A stretch of 64,000 nucleotides of DNA from Hemerocallis citrina (Eukaryota; Streptophyta; Magnoliopsida; Asparagales; Asphodelaceae): the NCBI GenBank assembly GCA_017893485.1, contig CM030361.1:311921469-311985468 (forward strand), written 5' to 3'. Below the pieces are notes generated by a model. That model was given only the letters and a program-made list of their open reading frames with translations. It did not search any database and had not been told where the DNA came from. Position 1 is the stretch's first letter; the number at the start of each line of letters is the position of its first letter. Both the position numbers and the translations under genes were made by a program. Shown here piece by piece: positions 50,901 through 64,000 of this stretch.

Positions 50901-53900
50901 TATATAGTACACTATTTTTCGATCACTTTCTTGAGATTTCATATTTTAATGTTTTGGCCCCATTCTGTGGTTTATACAGCATAGTTTCCGACCGTTTTTG
51001 TGAAATTTTGTATTTGACTGTTTTAGCCTCATTTGTGGCTATAGTCCACAGTTTTCATCCACTTTCGTGATATTTTTAGTTTTCCCTCATTTTGTGGGTT
51101 GTACATTGTTTTTGATCACTTTCATGAGATTTCGTATTTTATCGTTTTGGCCTCATTTGTGGGCTATGGTCCAATGTTTTCACCCACTTTGGGAGATTTT
51201 TAATTTTCCCTCATATTGTGGGCTGTACACGGTTTTTTATCACTTTCAATGGATTTCGTATTTTACGGTTTTGGCCTTATTTTGTGGGTTATAGTCCACA
51301 GTTTTCGGACATTTTCGTGAAAATTATATTTGACTGTTTTAGCATCATATGTGGGATATAGTCCACAGTTTTCGGCCACTTTCGTGAGAATTTTTATTTC
51401 CCATATTTTGTGGGTACACTGTTTTCGATCACTTTCACGAGATTTAGTATCTTACTATTTTGGCCTCATTTTGTGGGTTATATAGTCCACAGTTTTCGAC
51501 CGTTTTCATGAAAATTTGTATATGACTATTTTAACCTCATTTGTGGGCTATAGTCCATAGTTTCGGGTACTTCGTCTTTCGATCACTTTTTGTTTGCTAT
51601 AGTACACTGTTTTCGATCACTTTCATAGATTTCGTATTTTACTATAATGACCTCATTTTGTGGGTTATATTCCACAGTTTCTGACTGTTTTCGTGAAATT
51701 TTGTATTTGACTGTTTTAGCCTCATTTGTGTGCTATAGTCCACAGTTTTCGGACACTTTCATAAGAATTTTTATTTCCCACCTTTTATGTGCTATACAGT
51801 ACACTGTTTTTTTATCACTTTCATGAGATTTTGTACTTTAATGTTTTGGCCTCATTTTGTGGTTTATTGTCCATATATTCCGACAGTTTTCGTGAAATTT
51901 TGTATTTGACTGTTTTAGTCTCATTTTTGGGCAACATAGTCCACAGTTTTCGGACACTTTCGTGAGAATTTTTTTCCCGAATTTTTTTCCCCACATTGTT
52001 TGGGCTATTGTACACTGTTTTTCGATCACTTTCATGACATTTCGTATTTTAATGTTTTGGCCTCATTTTGTGGTTTATACGGCATAGTTTCCGACCGTTT
52101 ACGTGAAATTCTGTATTTGACTGTTTTAGCCTCATTTGTGGGCTACAGTCCACAGTTTTCGTCCACTTTCGTGATATTTTCATTTTCCCTCATTTTGTGT
52201 GTTGTACACTGTTTTTGATCGCTTTCATGAGATTTTGTATTTTACTGTTTTGGCCTCATTTTGTGGATTATAGTGCAAAATTTCCGGCCGTTTTTGTGAA
52301 ATATTGTATTTGACTGTTTTAGCCACATTTGTGGGCTAATAGTCCACTGTTTTCGGCAACTTTCGTGAGAATTTTTATTTCCTACAATTTGTGTTCTATA
52401 GTACACTGTTTTCGATCACTTCCATGAGATTACGTATTTTACTGTTTTGGCCTCATTTTGTGGGTTATAGTCAACAGTTTCCGTCCTTTTTCGTGAAATT
52501 TTGTATTTGATTGTTTTAGGCTCATTTGTGGGCTATATATAGTCCACAGTTTTCAGGCACTTTAGGGAGACTTTTTATTTCCCTCATTTTGTGGGCTATA
52601 GTTCACTATTTTCGATCGCTTTCATGAGATTTCGTATTTTACGGTTTTGGCCTCATCTTGTGGGTTATAGCCCAGAGTTTTAGACCGTTTTCGTGAAATT
52701 ATGTATTTGACTGTTTCAGCCTCATTTGTGTGCTATAGTCAATAATTTTCGCCCACTTTCGTGAGATTTTTAATTTTCCATCATTTTTTGGGGTGTACAC
52801 TATTTTTATCACTTTCATGAGATTTCGTATTTTACTGTTTTGGCCTCATTTTGTGGGTTGTAGTCCACAGTTTCTAGCCATTTTCTTGAAAATTTTATTT
52901 GACTGTTTTAGCATCATTTGTGGCATATAGTCCACTATTTTCGGCCACGTTCGTGATAATTTTTATTTCCCAAATTTTCTGGTTACACTGTTTTCTATCA
53001 GTTTCATGAGATTTAGTATTTTACTGTTTTGGCCTCATTTTGTGGGTTATAGTCAACTATTTCCGACCGTTTTCGTGAAATTTTGTACTTGATTGTTTTA
53101 GCCTCATTTGTTGGCTATAGTCCACAGTTTTCTGATACTTCGTCAGATTTTTTATTTCCCACATTTTGTTTGCTATAGTACACAGTTTTCGATCACTTTC
53201 ATGAGATTTCTTATTTTACTGTATTGACCTCATTTTGTGGGTTATATTCCACTGTTTCTGACCGTTTTCGTGAAATTTTGTATTTGACTGTTTTAGCCTC
53301 ATTTGTGTGCTATAGTCCATAGTTTTCGAACACTTTCATAAGAACTTTTATTTTCCACATTTTATAAGCTATATAGTACACTGTTTTGTATAACTTTCAT
53401 GAGATTTTGTATTTTAATGTTTTGGCCTCATTTTGTGGTTTACAGTCGATAGTTTCCTACGGTTTTCGTGAATTTTTGTATTTGACTGTTTTAGCCTCCT
53501 TTTTGGGCTATATAGTCCATAGTTTTTGAACACTTTCGTGAGAAATTTTTCCCCACATTTTGTGGGCTATAGTACACTATTTTTCAATCACTTTCATGAG
53601 ATTTCGTATCTTAATATTTTGGCCTCATTTTGTGGTTTATATTGCATAGTTTCCGACCTTTTTCGTGAAATTTTGAATTTGACTGTTTTAGCCTCATTTG
53701 TGGGCTATAGTCCACAGTTTTCATCCACTTTCGTGATATTTTTAGTTTTCCCTCATTTTGTGGGTAGTACACTATTTTTGATCAATTTCATGAAATTTCA
53801 TATTTTACTGTTTTGGCCTTATTTGTGGGCAATAGTCCATAGTTTTCGCCCACTTTGGTGAGATTTATAAATTTCCCTCATTTTGTGGGTTGTACACTGT

Positions 53901-56900
53901 TTTTTATCACTTTCAACGGATTTCGAATTTTAGTGTTTTGGCCTCATTTTGTGGGTTGTAGTCCACAATTTTCGGCAGTTTTCGTGAAAATTTTAATTGA
54001 TTGTTTTCGCATCATATGTGGGATATAGTCCACGGTTTTCGGCCACTTTCGTGAGAATTTTTATTTCCCACATTTTGTGGGTACACTATTTTCGATCACT
54101 TTCATGAGATTTAGTATCTTACTGTTTTGGCCTCATTTTGTCGGAAATAGTCCACAGTTTCCGACCATTTTCGTGAAAATTTGTATTTGACTATTTGAGC
54201 CTCATTTGTGGGCTATAGTCCACAGTTTTCGGATACTTCGCCAGATTTTATATTTCCTACATTTTGTTTGCTATAGTACACTGTTATCGATCACTTTCAT
54301 GAGATTTCGTATTTTACTGTATTGACCTTATTTTGTGGGTTATAATCCACAACTTCCGACCGTTTTCGTGAAATTTAGTATTTGACTGTTTTAGCCTCAT
54401 TTGTGTGCTATAGTCCACAATTTTCGGACACTTTCATGAGAATTTTTATTTCCCACATTTTTTGGGCTATACAATACAATGTTTTTTATCACTTTCATGA
54501 GATTTTGTACTTTAATGTTTTGGCCGCATTTTGTGGTTTATAGTCCATAGATTCTGACGATTTTCATGAAATTTTGTATTTGACTGTTTTAGCCTCATTT
54601 TTGGGATATATAGTCCACAATTTTCGGACACTTTCGTGAGACTTTTTTTCCCCACATTGTGGGGGCTATAGTACACTGTTTCTCGATCACTTTCATGAGA
54701 TTTCGTATTTTAATGTTTTGGCCTCATTTTGTGGTTTATACTGCATAGTTTCCGACCGTTTTCGTGAAATTTTGTATTTGACTGTTTTAGCCTCATTTGT
54801 GGGCTATAGTCCACAGTTTTCATCCTCTTTCGGGATATTTTTAGTTTTCCCTCATTTTGTGTGTTGTACACTATTTTAATCACTTTCATGAGATTTCGTA
54901 TTTTACTGTTTTGGCCTCATTTTGTGGGTTATAGTGCAAAGTTTCCGGCCGTTTTCGTGAAATATTAAATTTGACTGTTTTACCCTCATTTGTGGGCTAA
55001 TAGTCCACTGTTTTCGTCCACTTTCATGAGAATTTTTATTTCCCACATTTTGTGTTCTATAGTACACTGTTTTCGATCACTTTCAGGAGATTTCGTATTT
55101 TAATGTTTTGGCCTCATTTTGTGAGTTACAGTCCACGGTTTTCGATGGTTTTCTTGGAATTTTGTATTTGTCTGTTTTAGCCTCATTTGTGGGCTATAGT
55201 CCACAGTTTTCGGGTACTGTCGTGAGACTTTTTATTTCCCACATTTTGAGGGCTAGTTCACTGTTTTCGATCACTTTCACGAGATTTCATATTTTACGGT
55301 TTTGGCCTCATCTTGTGGGTTATAGCCCACATTTTCAGACTGTTTTCGTGAAATTATGTATTTGACTGTTTCAGCTTCATTTGTGTGCTATAGTCCACAA
55401 TTTTCGACCACTTTCGTGAGATTTTTAATTTTTCATCATTTTTTGGGTTATACACTGTTTTTAATCACTGTCATGAGATTTCGTATTTTACTGTTTTGGC
55501 CTCATTTTGTGGGTCGTAGTCTATAGTTTCCGGCCGTTTTCGTGAAAATTTTATTTGACTGTTTTAGCATCATTTGTGGGATATAGTCCACAGTTTTCGG
55601 CCACGTTCATGAGAATTTTTATTTCCCACCTTTTCTGGTTACACTGTTTTCTATCACTTTCATGGGATTTAGTATTTTACTGTTTTGGCCTCATTTTGTG
55701 GATTATAGTCTACTGTTTCTGACCGTTTTCGTAAAATTTTGTATTTAACTGTTTTAGCCTCATTTATGGGCTATAGTCCACAGTTTTCGGATACTTCGTC
55801 AGATTTTTTATTTCCCACATTTTTTTTTCTATAGTACACTGTTTTCGATCACTTTTATGAGATTTCTTATTTCACTGTATTGACCTCATTTTGTGAGTTA
55901 TATTCCACAGTTTCGGACCATTTTCTTGAAATTTTGTATTTGACTGTTTTAGCCTCATTTGTATGCTATAGTCCACAGTTTTCGGACGCTTTCACGAGAA
56001 TTTTAATTTCCCACATTTTATGGGCTATACAGTACACTGTTTTTTATCACTTTCATGAGATTTTGTATTTTAATGTTTTGTCCTCATTTTGTGGTTTATT
56101 GTCCATAGATTCCGACGGTTTTCGTGAAATTTTATATTTGACTGTTTCAGCCTCATTTTTGGCTATATAGTCCACAGTTTTCGGACACTTTAGTGAGAAT
56201 TTTTTTCCCACATTTTGTGGGCTATAGTACACTGTTTTTCGATCACTTTCATGAGATTTCGTATTTTATTGTTTTGGCCTCATTTTTTGGTTTATATACT
56301 GCATAGTTTCCGACCGTTTTCGTGAAATTTTGTATTTGACAGTTTTAGCCTCATTTGTGGGCTATAGTCCACAGTTTCATCCACTTTCGTGATATTTTTA
56401 GTTTTCCCTCATTTTGTGTATTGTACACTATTTTTCATCACTTTCATGAGATTTCGTATTTTACTGTTTTGGCCTCATTTTGTGGATCCAAAGTTTCCGG
56501 CCGTTTTCGTGAAATATTGTATTTGAATGTATTAGCCTCATGTGTGGGCTATAGTCCACTGTGTTCGGCCACTTTAGTGAGAACTTTTATTTCCCACATT
56601 TTGTGTTCTATAGTACACTGTTTTCGATCACTTTCATGAGATTTCGTATTTTAATGTTTTGGCCTCATTTTGTGATTTACAGTCCACAGTTTTCGACGGT
56701 TTTCTTGGAATTTTGTATTTGTCTGTTTTAGCCTCATTTGTTGGCTATAGTCCACAGTTTTCGGGCACTTTCGTGAGATTTTTTATTTCCCTCATTTTGT
56801 GGGCTATAGTTCACTGTTTTCGATCACTTTAATGAGATTTCGTATTTTACTGTTTTGGCCTCATCTTTCGGGTTATAGTCCACAGTTTCAGTCCGTTTTC

Positions 56901-58990
56901 GTGAATATATGTATTTGACTGTTTCGCTTCATTTGTGTGCGATAGTCGACAATTTTCCATCATTTTTTGGGCTGTACACTATTTTTTATCACTTTTTGAG
57001 ATTTCGTATTTTACTGTTTTGGCCTCATTTTGTGGGTTATAGTCCATAGTTTCTGGCCATTTTCGTGAAAATTATGTGACTATTTTAACATCATATGTGG
57101 GATATAGTCCACAGTTTTCGGCCACTTTCGGGAGAATTTTTATTTCCCACATTTTGTGGGTACACTGTTTTCGATCACTTTCATTTAGTGGGTTATAGTC
57201 CACTGTTTCCGACCGTTTTCGTGAAATTTTGTATTTGACTGTTTTAGCCTCATTTGTGGGCTATAGTCCACAGTTTTCGGATACTTCGTCGGAGTTTTTA
57301 CTTCCCACATTTTGTTTGCTATAGTACACTCTTTCGATCACTTTCATGAGATTTCTTATTTTACTGTATTGACCTCATTTTGTGGGTTATATTCCACCAT
57401 TTCCGACCGTTTTCGTGAAATTTTTTATTTCACTGTTTTAGCCTAATTTGTGTGCTATAGTGCACTGTTTTCGGACGCTTTCATGAGAAATTTCATTTCC
57501 CACATTCAATGGGCTATACAGTACACTTTTTTTTATCACTTTCATGAGATTTTGAATTTTAATGTATTGGCCTCATTTTGGGGTTTATATAGTCCATAGT
57601 TTCCAACAGTTTTCGTGAAATTTTTTATTTGACTGTTTTAACCACCTTTTTGGGCTATATAGTCCACAGTTTTCAGACACTTTCGTGAGAAATTTTTTTC
57701 CCACATTTTTTGGGCTATAGTTAACTGTTTTTCGATCACTTTCATTAGATTTCGCATTGTACTGTTTTGGCACGATTTTGTGGTTTATAGTCCATAGTTT
57801 CCGACCGTTTTCGTGAAATTTTGTATTTGACTGTATTAGCCTCACTTGTGGGCAACCGTCCACATATTTTTAGTTTTTCCTCATTTTGTGGGCTATACAC
57901 TGTTTTTTATCACATTCATGAGCTTTCGTGTTTTACTTTTTTGGCCTCATTTTGTGGGTTATAGTCCACAGTTTCCTACGGTTTACTTGGAATTTTGTAT
58001 GTCTGTTTTACCCTCATTTGTGGGCTATAGTCCACAGTTTGTGGGAACTTTTGCGAGATTTTTTCTTTCCCTCATTTTCTAGGCAATAGTTTATTGTTTT
58101 CGTTCACTTTCATGAGATTTCATATTTTACTGTTTTGGCCTCATTTTGTGGGTTATAGTCAAAAGTTTCAGGCCGTTTTCGTGAAAATTTTATTTGACTG
58201 TTTTAGCATCATATGTGGGCTATAGTCTGCAACTTTCGTGAGAATTTTTATTTCCCACATTTTATGAGCTATAGTACATTGTTTTCGATTACTTTCATGA
58301 GATTTAGTATTTTACTGTTTTGGCCTCATTTTGTGGGAAGTCCACAGTTTCCGACCATTTTGGTGAAATTTTGTATTTGACTGTTTTAACCTCATTTGTG
58401 GGCTATAGTCCACACTTTTCGGATAATTCATCAGATTTTTCATTTCCCACATTTTGTTTGCTCTAGTACACTGTTTCCAATCACTTTCATGAGATTTCGT
58501 ATTTTATTGTTTTGGCCTCATTTTGTGGGTTATAGTCCACAGTTTCCGACAATTTTCGTGAAATTTTGAATTTGTCTATTTTACCCTCATTTGTGGGCTA
58601 TATAGTCCATAGTTTTCGGCCACTTTCGTGAGAATTTATATTTCCCACATTTTGTGGGCTATAGTACACTGTTCTCGATCACTTTCATGAGATTTCGTAT
58701 TTTACTATTTTGACATCATTTTGTGGGTTACAGTCCGTTGTTTCCGACTGTTTTCGTAAAATTTTGTATTTGACTGTTTTAGCCTCATTTTTGGGCTATA
58801 TAGTCCACAGTTTTCGGACACCTTCGTAAGAATTTTTATTTCCCACATTTTGTTGGCTAGTACACTGTTCTCGATCACTTTCATGAGATTTCGTATTTTA
58901 CTGGTGTGGCCTCATTTTGTGGGTTATAGTCCACAGTTTCCGGCAATTTTCGTGAAATATTGTATTTGAAGGTTTTAGCCTCATTTGTGG
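47991..58990 (+). repeat. Satellite array, block 5b (1.55 and 2.66 kb spacings)
   Basis: A B variant marked by AAATTATGTATTTGACTGTT, followed by a C variant with TGTGTGCTATAGTC and a TTTTCCATCATTTTTTGGG unit, occurs at 48493, 50036, 52696, 55351 and, changed, about 56904. It also occurs earlier at 41257 and 42827. Steps are 1543, 2660, 2655 and about 1553 bp, and 1570 for the earlier pair, so two classes of segment length alternate. The GGATACTTCGTCAGA variant also recurs (48925, 53136, 55790 and others). No gene is present. Confidence 0.93.
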
Positions 58991-61900
58991 CTATAGTGCA
59001 CAGTTTTCGGCCACTTTCGTGAGAATTTTTATTTCCCACGTTTTGTGGGCTGTAGTACACTGTTTTCGATCACTTTCACGAGATTTCGTATTTTAATGTT
59101 TTGGGCCCATTTTGTGGGTTATAGTCCACAGTTTCCGACGATTTTCGTAAAAAAATTTATGTGTTTGTTTAACCCTCATTTGTGGGCTGTATTGTCCACA
59201 GTTTTCAAGCACTTTCATGAGATTTTTTATTTCCCTCATTTTGTGGGCTGTAGTTCACTGTTTTCGATCACTTTCATGAGATTTCGTATTTTAATGTTTT
59301 GGCCTCATTTTGTGGGTTATAGTTCACAGTTTCTGACCATCTTCGTGAAAATTTCTATTTGGCTGTTCCGGCCTCAATTGTGGGCTATAGTCCACAGTTT
59401 TCCACCACTTTCATGAGATTTTTAATTTTCCCTTATTTTCTGGGCTACAGTACACTGTTTTCCTTCAATTTCAGGAGCTTTTGTATTTTACTGTTTTGAT
59501 CTCATTTTGTTGGTTATTGTCAATTGTTTCCGGTCATTTTCGTGAAATTTTGTATTTGAATGTTTTAGCCTCATTTGTGGGCAATAGACCACAGTTTTCG
59601 GCCACTTTCGTGAGATTTTTTATTTCTCACATTTTGTGAGCTATAGTACACTGTTCTCGATCACTTTCATGAGATTTCTTATTTTACTGTTTGGATCTCA
59701 TTTTGTGGGTTATAATCCGTAGTTTCCGACTTTTTTGTGAAATTTTGTATTTGACTGTTTTAGCCTCTTTTTTGGGCTATATAGTCCACTGTTTTCGGAC
59801 ACCTTCGTAAGAATTTTTATTTCCCACAGTTTCCAGTGGTTTTCGTGAAATATTGTATTTGACTGTTTTAGCCTCATTTGTGGGATATAGTGCATAGTTT
59901 TCAGCCACTTTTGTGAGAAATTTTATTTCCCACGTTTTCAGGGCTATAGTACACTATTTTCGATCACTTTCATGAGATTTCGTATTTTAATGTTTTGGCC
60001 TCATTTTGTGGGTTATAGTCCATAGTTTCCGACGGTTTTCGTAAAATTTTGTGTGTCTGTTTAACCCTCATTTGTGGGCTATATTGTCAACAGTTTTAGG
60101 GCACTTTCATGAGATTTTATATTTCCATCATTTTGTGGGCTATAGTTCATCATTTTCGATCACTTTCATGAGATTTCGTATTTTACTGTTTTGGCCTCAT
60201 TTTGTGGGTTATAGTTCACAGTTTCCGACCGTTTTCGTGAAATTTTCTATTTGGCTGTTGTAGACTCAATTGTGGGCTATAGTCCACAGTTTTCGCCCAC
60301 TTTCATGAGATTTTTAATTTTCCCTCATTTTCTGAGCTACAGTACACTATTTTCATTCACTTTCAACAGATTTCGTATTTTACTGTTTTGGCCACATTGT
60401 CGATTATAATCCACTGTTTCCTGTCATTTTCATGAAATTTTGTATTTGTCTGTTTTTGCCTCATTTGTGGGCAATAGTCCACAGTTTTCGGCCACTTTCG
60501 TGAGCATTTTTATTTCCCACATTTGGTGGGCTATAGTACACTGTTCTCAATCACTTTCATGAGATTTCGTATTTTACTGTGTTGACCTAATTTGGTGGGT
60601 TATAGTCTGTAGTTTCTGACTGTTTAAGTGAAATTTTGTATTTGACTGTTTTGGCCTCATTTTTGGGCTATAGTCCACAGTTTTCAGCCACTTTCGTGAG
60701 GATTTTTATTTCCCACGTTTGTGGGCTATAGTACACTATTTTCGATCACTTTCATGAGATTTTGTATTTTAATGTTTTGACCTCATTTTTGTGGGTTATA
60801 GTCCACAGTTTCCGACAGTTTCCGTAAAATTTTGTATGTGTCTGTTTAACCCGCATTTGTGGGCTAAATTGTCCACAGTTTTCAGGCACTCTCATGAGAT
60901 TTTATATTTTCCTCATTTTGTAGGCTATAGTTCATAATTTTCGATCACTTTCATGAGATTTCGTATTTTACTATTTTGGCCTCATTTTGTGGGTTAGAGT
61001 TCATAGTTTCCGACCGTTTTCGTCAAATTTTCTATTTGGCTGTTTTAGCCTCAATTGTGGGCTATAGTCCATAGTTTTTGCCCACTTTCATGAGATTTTT
61101 AATTTTCCCTCATTTTCTATGCTACAGTTCACTATTTTCGTTCACTTTCAGGAGATTTCGTATTTTACTGTTTTGGCCTCATTTTGTCGGTTATAATTGA
61201 CTGTTTCCGGTCATTTTCATGAAATTTTGTATTTGTCTGTTTTAGCCTCATTTGTGGACAATAGTCCACAGTTTTCGGCCACTTTCGTGAGATTTTTTAT
61301 TTCCCACAGTTTGTGGGCTATAGTACACTGTTCTCGATCACTTTCATGAGATTTCGTATTTTTCTGTTTTGACCTCATTTTGTGGGTTATAATCCGTAGT
61401 TTCCGACTGTTTTCGGAAAATTTTGTATTTGACTTTTTTACCCTCATTTTTGGGCTCCACAGTTTTCGGACACCTTCGTAAGAATTTTTATTTCCCACAT
61501 TCTGTGGGCTAGTACACTGTTCTCGATCATGTTCATGAGATTTCGGATTTTACTAGTTTGGCCTCATTTTTGTGGGTTATAGTCCACAGTTTCCGACGGT
61601 TTTCGTGAAATTTTGTATTTGACTGTTTTAGCCTCATTTGTGGTCTGTAGTCCACAGTTTTCGGGCACTTTTGTGTGATTTTTTAATTCCCTCATTTTAT
61701 GGGCTATAGTTCACTGTTTTCGATCACTTTCATGAGATTTTGTATTTTACTGGTTTGGCCTCATTTGTGGCGTTTTCGTAAAATTTTCTGTTTGACTGTT
61801 TTAGCCTCATTTGTGGGCATAGTTTTCGGATACTTTCATGAGAATTTTTGTTTCCCACATTTTGTGGGCTATAGAGCACTGTTTTCGATCACTTTCATGA

Positions 61901-64000
61901 GATTTCGTATTTTACTTGTTTGGCCTCATTTTGTGGATTGTAGTCCACAGTTTTTGATGATTTTCATGAAATTTTGTATTTGACTGTTTTAGCCTCACTT
62001 GTGGTCTATAGTCCACAGTTTTCGGGCACTTTCGTGAGATTTTTCAATTCCCTCATTTTGTGGGTTATAGTTCACTGTTTTCGATCACTTTAATGAGATG
62101 TCTGATTCCCTCATTTTGTGGGTTATAGTTCACTGTTTTCGATCACTTTAATGAGATGTCCGATTTTACTAATTTGGCCTCATTGTGGGTTATAGTCCAC
62201 AGTTTTCGACCGTTTTCGTGAAATTTTGTATTTGGTTGTTTCAGCCTCATTTGTGGGCATAGTTTCGGATACTTTCGTGAGAATTTTTATTTCCCACATT
62301 TTGTGGGCTTTAGTGCACTGTTTACGATCACTTTCATGAGATTTCATATTTTACTATTTTGGCTTCATTTTGTTGGTTATAGTCGACAGTTTCCGACAGT
62401 TTTCGTGAAATTTTGGATTTGTCTGTTTTAGCCTCATTTGTGGGCTATATATAGTCCACAGTTTTCAGGCACTTTCTTGAGATTTTTTATTTCCCGCATT
62501 CTGTGGGCTATAGTACACTGTTTTCTATCACTTTCATGAGTTTTCTTATTTTACTATTTTGGCCTCATTTTTTGTATTACAGTCCACAGTTTCTGACAGT
62601 TTTTGAGAGATTTTGTAATTGATTGTTTTAGCCTCATTTGTTGGCTATATATAGTCCACAGTTTTCGGGCACTTTCGTGAGATTATTTATTTCCCTCATT
62701 TTGTAGGCTATTGTTCTCTGTTTTCGATCACTTTAATGGGATTTCGTATTTGACTTATTTCCCTCATTTTTTGGGTTATTGTCCACAGTTTCCGACTGTT
62801 TTCATGAAATTTTGTTTTTTGACTGTTTTAGGCTCATTTGTGGGCTATAGTCCATAGTTTTCGGATACTTTTGTGAGAATTTTTATATCCCACATTTTGT
62901 GGGCTATAGTACACTATTTTCGATCATTTTCATGAGATTTCATATTTTACTATTTTGGCATCATTTTGTGGGTTATAGTCCTCAGTTTCCGACAATTTTC
63001 GTGAAATTTTGTATTTGACTATTTTACCCTAACTTTTGGGCTCTAGTCTATAGTTTTCGCCCAGTTTCGTGAGATTTTTAATTTTCCATCATTTTGTTGG
63101 TGGTACGCTGTTTTTGATCACTTTCATAAGATTTCGTATTTTACTGTTTTGGCATCATTTTGTGGGTAATAGTCCTCAGTTTCCGGTGATTTTTGTGAAA
63201 TATTGTATTTGACTATTTTAGCCTCATTTATGGACTATAGTGCACAGTTTTCGGACACTTTCGTGAGAATTTTTATTTTCCACGTTTTGGGGGCTATAGT
63301 ACACGGTTTTCGATCACTTTCATGAGATTTCGTATTTTAATGGTTTGGCCTCATTTTGTGGGTTATAGTCCACAGTTTCATACGGTTTTCGCAAGATTTT
63401 GTAAGTGTCAGTTTAACCCTCATTTGTGGGCTATATTGTCCACATTTTTCAGGCATTTTGGTGAGATTTTTTTATTTCCCTCATTTTGTGGGCTATAGTT
63501 CATTATTTTCGATCACTTTCATGGGATTTCATATTTTACTGTTTTGGCCTCATTTTGTGGGTTAGTTCACAGTTTTCGACCATTTTCGTGAAATTTTTGA
63601 TTTGGCAATTTTAGCCTCAATTGTGGGCTATAGTCCACAGTTTTTGCCCACTTTCATGAGATTTTTAATTTTCCCTCATTTTCTCGGCTACAGTACATTG
63701 CTTTCGTACACTTTCAGGAGATTTTGTATTTTACAGTTTTGGCCTCATTTTGTCGGTTATAGTCCACTGTTTCCGGTCATTTTCGTGAAATTTTGTATTT
63801 GAATGTTTTAGTCTCAATTGTGGCCAATAGTCCACAATTTTCGGCCACTTTCGTGAGATTTTTTATTTCCCAAATTTTGTGGGCTATAGTACACTATTCT
63901 TGATCAATTTCATGAGATTTCGTATTATACTGTTTTGACCTCATTTTGTGGGTGATAGTCCGTAGTTTCCGACTATTTTCGTGAAATTTTGTATTTGACT
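58991..64000 (+). repeat. Satellite array, block 5c (distinct variant set, ~0.8-0.9 kb HOR)
   Basis: The variant set changes here. The GGATACTTCGTCAGA type disappears. A GTTTAACCCTCATTTGTGGG unit (about 59167, 60060, 60843 with CCGC, and 63410) and a TTTTTAATTTTCCCTCATTT unit followed by CTACAGTACA-like text (59419, 60311, 61096, 63662) define segments of 892, 785 and 2566 bp. The array continues off the right edge in the same orientation. No gene is present. Confidence 0.95.
62047..62162 (+). repeat. 58-bp exact-type monomer duplication
   Basis: Copies at 62047-62104 and 62105-62162 both begin ATTCCCTCATTTTGTGGG, contain TCGATCACTTTAATGAGATG and differ at one base near the end (TCTG versus TCCG). 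Neighbouring monomers differ at many positions, so this is one of the newest events in the array. Confidence 0.9.

Noticed and set aside
24412..63802. Many 60-140 codon hydrophobic frames containing words like LASFVGYSPQF and FVRIFISHILWAIVH, resembling small membrane proteins
   Set aside because: The same peptide recurs wherever the satellite repeats, frames change between trimers, and there is no gene structure. They are satellite translations.

Overview
This window is non-coding repetitive DNA from a flowering-plant nuclear genome. The plant assignment rests on long-terminal-repeat (LTR) retrotransposon ends with TGTCACGCCCC or TGTAACACCCC starts, Helitron termini, a Mutator-like MITE and SINE-like tRNA modules. 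I see no intact protein-coding gene, rRNA gene or functional tRNA gene. The species cannot be named from the sequence alone.

About three quarters of the window is one satellite family, always in the same orientation: 1-4457, 6331-14235, 23756-26108, 27541-37437 and 40774-64000. The basic monomer is about 65 bp and exists as three diverged types. A is about 67 bp and carries GATCACTTTCATGAGATTT. B is about 69 bp and carries GGCCTCATTTTGTGGGTTAT and a CCGTTTTCGTGAAATTTTG-like end. C is about 60 bp and carries GGCCACTTTCGTGAGAATTT. They follow each other A-B-C in a trimer of about 196-200 bp. Trimers are grouped into different higher-order repeats (HORs) along the array: about 1.0 kb at 0.5-8.7 kb, an alternating 0.58/1.16 kb pattern at 9.7-13.7 kb, about 1.73 kb at 43.9-47.4 kb, 1.55 and 2.66 kb spacings at 48.5-56.9 kb, and about 0.8-0.9 kb at 59-61 kb. 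Most monomers carry a near-palindrome, TGTGGGCTATAGTCCACA. I do not recognise this satellite as a described family.

Five interruptions break the array. (1) 4458-6330 is a tandem-repeat block: 673 bp of uninterrupted TTA microsatellite, an impure AT tail, nine copies of a 70-bp minisatellite and a short 14-bp repeat. (2) 14236-23755 is a nested mobile-element island: an LTR-like fragment, a plus-strand LTR fragment with TATA box, two tRNA-derived SINE-like modules, a small Helitron, an opposite-strand Helitron terminus, several local tandem repeats and a CT-rich gene-5'-end-like segment behind a possible Helitron 5' end. (3) 26109-27540 is a truncated minus-strand LTR. (4) 34145-34399 is a MITE with GGGCTGCAA termini, part of which was duplicated together with its satellite flank. 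(5) 37438-40773 is a 3.3-kb minus-strand solo LTR with a 5-bp target duplication, AGTTC, from the same family as (3) and related to the LTR in (2).

The picture is a heterochromatic, possibly centromeric or pericentromeric, satellite array that is still being reshaped by local unequal exchange and is colonised by retrotransposons that later recombined to solo or truncated LTRs. Apparent open reading frames are hydrophobic translations of the satellite or of TTA repeats and should not be annotated as genes.
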